Source of the DNA: an uncultured Clostridia bacterium
Lineage (GTDB): Bacteria > Bacillota_A > Clostridia > Oscillospirales > Oscillospiraceae
NCBI GenBank assembly: GCA_946410505.1
Contig: CAMKAP010000004.1
Coordinates: forward strand, 1 to 24,244
Direction: 5' to 3'
Length of the DNA stretch: 24,244 nt
Shown here piece after piece: positions 22,256 through 24,244 of this stretch (position 1 is its first letter; every line of letters begins with the position of its first letter). Position numbers and translations under genes: made by a program. The notes under the pieces are model-generated. The model did not search any database and was not told the DNA's origin. It saw only the letters and a list, made by a program, of their open reading frames with translations.

Positions 22256-23651
22256 CGCGTGTTTCCTCCTTTTCTTGTTCAAATTCTTCGGCCTTGATGA
22301 CCTTTTCCATGATCGCACCAGAGCGCGTGGCTATATCCTCACATAAGCGCACCTCCTTTCTGAGCCTTTTCAATTCTTTGGAGAGCGCGGACGCCTCCGC
22401 CTTGACCGTCGCCCGCTTTTCCGGGTCTGCTTTGACCGTCACGGTGCGCTGGCTCTTGTAGAGGGCTGTGCGCTTGGCGGTCACGGTTTCGATCTGCGCC
22501 TCCAGTTCGGACTGATAGGAAGAAAGCTGCTCGGCGGTGTCGATCTGGCACTGGGCAAGCAGCTTTGCTTCTTCGGATATGGCGTCCATCTTCATCAAAT
22601 CCTCGCGGAGAAGATGATGGACGCGGGTGCGGGGATAGTTTGGTTTCTTCTGTGGCAAAATGCCCAGCAGATAGCAGTAGTGATAGTACAGAGCGCGAAA
22701 GCCGGTGGCCTTTTTCACCTTGGCAAGATCGCGGCGGTACTCGGTGCGTTGGGCTTTGCGCTCATATTTTGGCAGCACCCCGTCACGCGAGTGGGAGATA
22801 ATGCGCTCCCGGATGCGGGTAAGGGCGTAATCCTCGCCCAAATTACGGGCAAGCCGCACAAAGCGTTCTTTTCCCGGTGGGCGCACGGATATGTCCTTGC
22901 CGATCTTAACCTGATACCCACGGCTTTGGAGATATGCCCAAAACTGCCGCTCCGTCATGGATTGACGGACGGCCTCGTCTATGTCGTCCTTGATAGAGGA
23001 TTTCCATGTGGGGCGTCCCTCTTTTTCAGCGCGCCACTCTCCGCAATGCTGGGACTTTCCGCGCTGTGGATTATCAATCACGGACAGGCCATACTCCCGA
23101 CATAGATCGTCCGATGCCTCCCGCATGTGGCGGTAGTCCTCCTTTGTGCGGTGGAATTTGATCCCGTCCACAAAGGAAACGGTGTTGACAACGAAATGAT
23201 TATGCAGATGGTTTTCATGATCGAGGTGGGTGGCAACAAGCACTTGGTAGCGATCTCCCCAAAGGCGCTGTGCGAGCTTCACGCCGATCTCATGGGCAAT
23301 CTCCGGGGTGGTCTCGCCGGGGGCAAAGGATTGATATCCGTGGTAGGCCACGGTGCCGGTTTCTTTGCCATAGCGCCGTTTGACCGCCATCATCTCCTCG
23401 CGGGCTGTACTGGGGAAACAGTTGACGCCGGACACAAAGCGTTGCAGGACTTCTGTATCCTCACGCGGTTGCTGCTCGGTCTTGTCGCTGTTCACAGCGT
23501 ATTCGATCACGTCCGCGAGGCTCTGCGCCTGCTCATCGGTCATATCCGGCTTTTCATAAAAGGCAGGGTTTTCGGTCTTGTCCGGGTTTTCAATATACAC
23601 GACCACATGACCCAGCCAGCCGTCGATGCGCCAGAGGGAGGTTGTCGCCAC
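22218..23651 (-). CDS. MobP-type relaxase (HUH nickase)
   Basis: A 477-aa protein starting at a GTG one base after the mobC stop (VATTSLWRIDGWL is the family-like N-terminus; upstream frame is mobC shadow). Motif I is VVYIENPDKT with candidate catalytic Tyr19. FVSGVNC (72-78) is a further conserved block. Motif III is THLDHENHLHNHFVVN (141-156), with the metal-binding histidines H142, H150 and H152. The C-terminal third is charged and coiled (about 370-470), likely for relaxosome contacts. It should nick oriT, bind the 5' end and lead the strand into the recipient. The candidate oriT lies immediately upstream within mobC. It overlaps pcfB by 38 bp. Confidence 0.93.
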   Translation of the reverse strand: MATTSLWRIDGWLGHVVVYIENPDKTENPAFYEKPDMTDEQAQSLADVIEYAVNSDKTEQQPREDTEVLQRFVSGVNCFPSTAREEMMAVKRRYGKETGTVAYHGYQSFAPGETTPEIAHEIGVKLAQRLWGDRYQVLVATHLDHENHLHNHFVVNTVSFVDGIKFHRTKEDYRHMREASDDLCREYGLSVIDNPQRGKSQHCGEWRAEKEGRPTWKSSIKDDIDEAVRQSMTERQFWAYLQSRGYQVKIGKDISVRPPGKERFVRLARNLGEDYALTRIRERIISHSRDGVLPKYERKAQRTEYRRDLAKVKKATGFRALYYHYCYLLGILPQKKPNYPRTRVHHLLREDLMKMDAISEEAKLLAQCQIDTAEQLSSYQSELEAQIETVTAKRTALYKSQRTVTVKADPEKRATVKAEASALSKELKRLRKEVRLCEDIATRSGAIMEKVIKAEEFEQEKEETRDEQLRRRGGTSR

Positions 23652-23652
23652 G

Positions 23653-24087
23653 TCACACCGCACTCCGCTTATCGCTTTCGCCGCAAGCGGCGAAAGGCTC
23701 ACCGCTCCGTGGGCGTTCCTTTTCCCCGCGAAGCTGGCTTCGCGGGGTACCCCTTGTTTCTTCCATCGGCGCGGGCAGCACCACGGCCTCCGTGATGGTT
23801 TTGATCGCCGCCTCCAGTTTTCGCACCTCGGCGTCATACCGCTGGGCATCCATGACGTTCAGTACATGGGCTTTCTGCGCAATCTGATTGAGGTTTTTTC
23901 CGATGGCGTAGATCTCTCTCATCATGGCGTAATAGTCCGGGGGCGGTGCTTCACGGGGAACGCCGCCCTCAATCAGATGGCGGATATACGCCTCACGGGA
24001 AATGCCGCTTTTCTTCACACGCTTATTCAGCGTCTCGGCTTCCTTGCGGCTGAGCCGTACTTTGATCTCGACATTGCGCTTAATCAT
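23653..24087 (-). CDS. mobC: MobC-like relaxosome accessory protein
   Basis: A 144-aa protein starting at the ATG that overlaps the preceding stop (ATGATTAA, 8-bp overlap). The N-terminus is a ribbon-helix-helix DNA-binding part: EIKVRLSRKEAETLNKRVKK, then SGISREAYIRHLIEG. It is followed by the MobC core YYAMMREIYAIGKNLNQIAQKAH (about 52-74) and a helix to about residue 105. The last 30 residues (from about RGTPRSQLRG) are unlike MobC and are encoded by the two hairpins of the candidate oriT, so this tail may be a by-product of coding through oriT. MobC proteins help the relaxase open and recognise oriT. Confidence 0.9.
   Translation of the reverse strand: MIKRNVEIKVRLSRKEAETLNKRVKKSGISREAYIRHLIEGGVPREAPPPDYYAMMREIYAIGKNLNQIAQKAHVLNVMDAQRYDAEVRKLEAAIKTITEAVVLPAPMEETRGTPRSQLRGEKERPRSGEPFAACGESDKRSAV
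23675..23753. other. Candidate oriT: paired perfect hairpins before the relaxase
   Basis: Hairpin A: CTTTCGCCG (23675-23683) and CGGCGAAAG (23688-23696) with a 4-base loop. Hairpin B: CCCCGCGAAG (23724-23733) and CTTCGCGGGG (23738-23747) with a 4-base loop. Hairpin B overlaps the palindrome GGGGTACCCC (23744-23753), which could pair alternatively. They lie 24-100 bp upstream of the relaxase start, the usual place for oriT in MobC/relaxase elements. The nic site is not assigned. Confidence 0.5.
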
Positions 24088-24235
24088 ACAGTTCCTCCCA
24101 ATCAGCGTCCTCATAATCCTCATCGAACAGCTCATCGTACTCTTCAGAACGGCTCGCCTGGACAATGCACATTGTCCCAACACCAAAGAAGCCGCCCGCC
24201 AAGAGGCCGATCATAAACCAAAGAAAACAATTCAT
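24080..24235 (-). CDS. DUF3789-like small membrane peptide
   Basis: A 51-aa peptide. The N-terminal half is one membrane helix (FLWFMIGLLAGGFFGVGTMCIV, split 4-14 and 15-25), and the C-terminal half is strongly acidic and tyrosine-rich (EEYDELFDEDYEDADWEELYD region). The ATG is at 24235; its ribosome-binding site is weak and near the window edge. It overlaps mobC by 8 bp. Short membrane peptides of this pattern (which I recall as DUF3789) precede mobC in many Clostridia elements. Function unknown. Confidence 0.75.
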   Translation of the reverse strand: MNCFLWFMIGLLAGGFFGVGTMCIVQASRSEEYDELFDEDYEDADWEELYD

Positions 24236-24244
24236 AAGCAGTTC

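Noticed and set aside
1..24244. CRISPR array, insertion sequence, integrase, tRNA or rRNA
   Set aside because: Looked for regularly spaced repeats, transposase or recombinase motifs and tRNA-like folds; none were seen in any region.

Overview
The window looks like part of an integrative conjugative element (ICE) from a gut Clostridia-type Firmicute of moderately high GC, possibly Oscillospiraceae/Ruminococcaceae. This rests on the conjugation gene set (MobC, MobP-type relaxase, PcfB/DUF3801, VirD4, VirB6, PrgI, VirB4, class B sortase, CwlT-like hydrolase). The set and its order match, from memory, the C. difficile CTn2 'CD1108-CD1115' families and Tn1549-like elements. No integrase, excisionase, att site, replication initiator, tRNA or rRNA is visible, so both element ends lie outside.

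Right part (about 11.6-24.2 kb, all minus strand): a compact conjugation operon read right to left. The order is DUF3789-like membrane peptide, MobC, relaxase, PcfB, an ArdC-like protein with a degenerate metallopeptidase motif, a 62-aa protein, VirD4 coupling protein, a Maff2/VirB2-like small membrane protein, VirB6, a 72-aa protein, PrgI, VirB4, class B sortase, and a two-domain cell-wall hydrolase. Most neighbours overlap or are a few bases apart. The operon ends at a perfect 13-bp terminator stem (11637-11668). A pair of perfect hairpins at the mobC/relaxase junction is a candidate oriT.

Middle part (2.4-11.5 kb, all minus strand): a cargo module of eight genes. It holds an OmpR-type response regulator, a sensor kinase, two tandem paralogous lipoproteins, two ABC-2-type permeases, an ABC ATPase, and a secreted, C-terminally anchored protein with a Pro/Glu-rich stalk and CARDB/NEW3-like domains. 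Three promoters (upstream of the regulator, of the lipoproteins and of the permeases) share direct repeats of GGTAAT/C at exact 11-bp spacing. The last repeat always sits 21 bp from a -10 hexamer, and the -10 lies 33-35 bp from the start codon. This predicts one two-component regulon covering all eight genes. A cell-envelope or antimicrobial-peptide response is my inference.

Left part (1-2.3 kb): ICE regulatory and accessory genes. They are a zinc-ribbon 'KTR' protein, an XRE regulator (the only confident plus-strand gene), a divergent sigma-like protein whose Shine-Dalgarno is locked in a hairpin, and the start of a MazF/PemK toxin preceded by a structured RNA-like segment and an intrinsic terminator. 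Two near-identical dyads 120 bp apart lie between the XRE and sigma genes. The stretch 291-725 holds no gene I can support beyond interrupted fragments.
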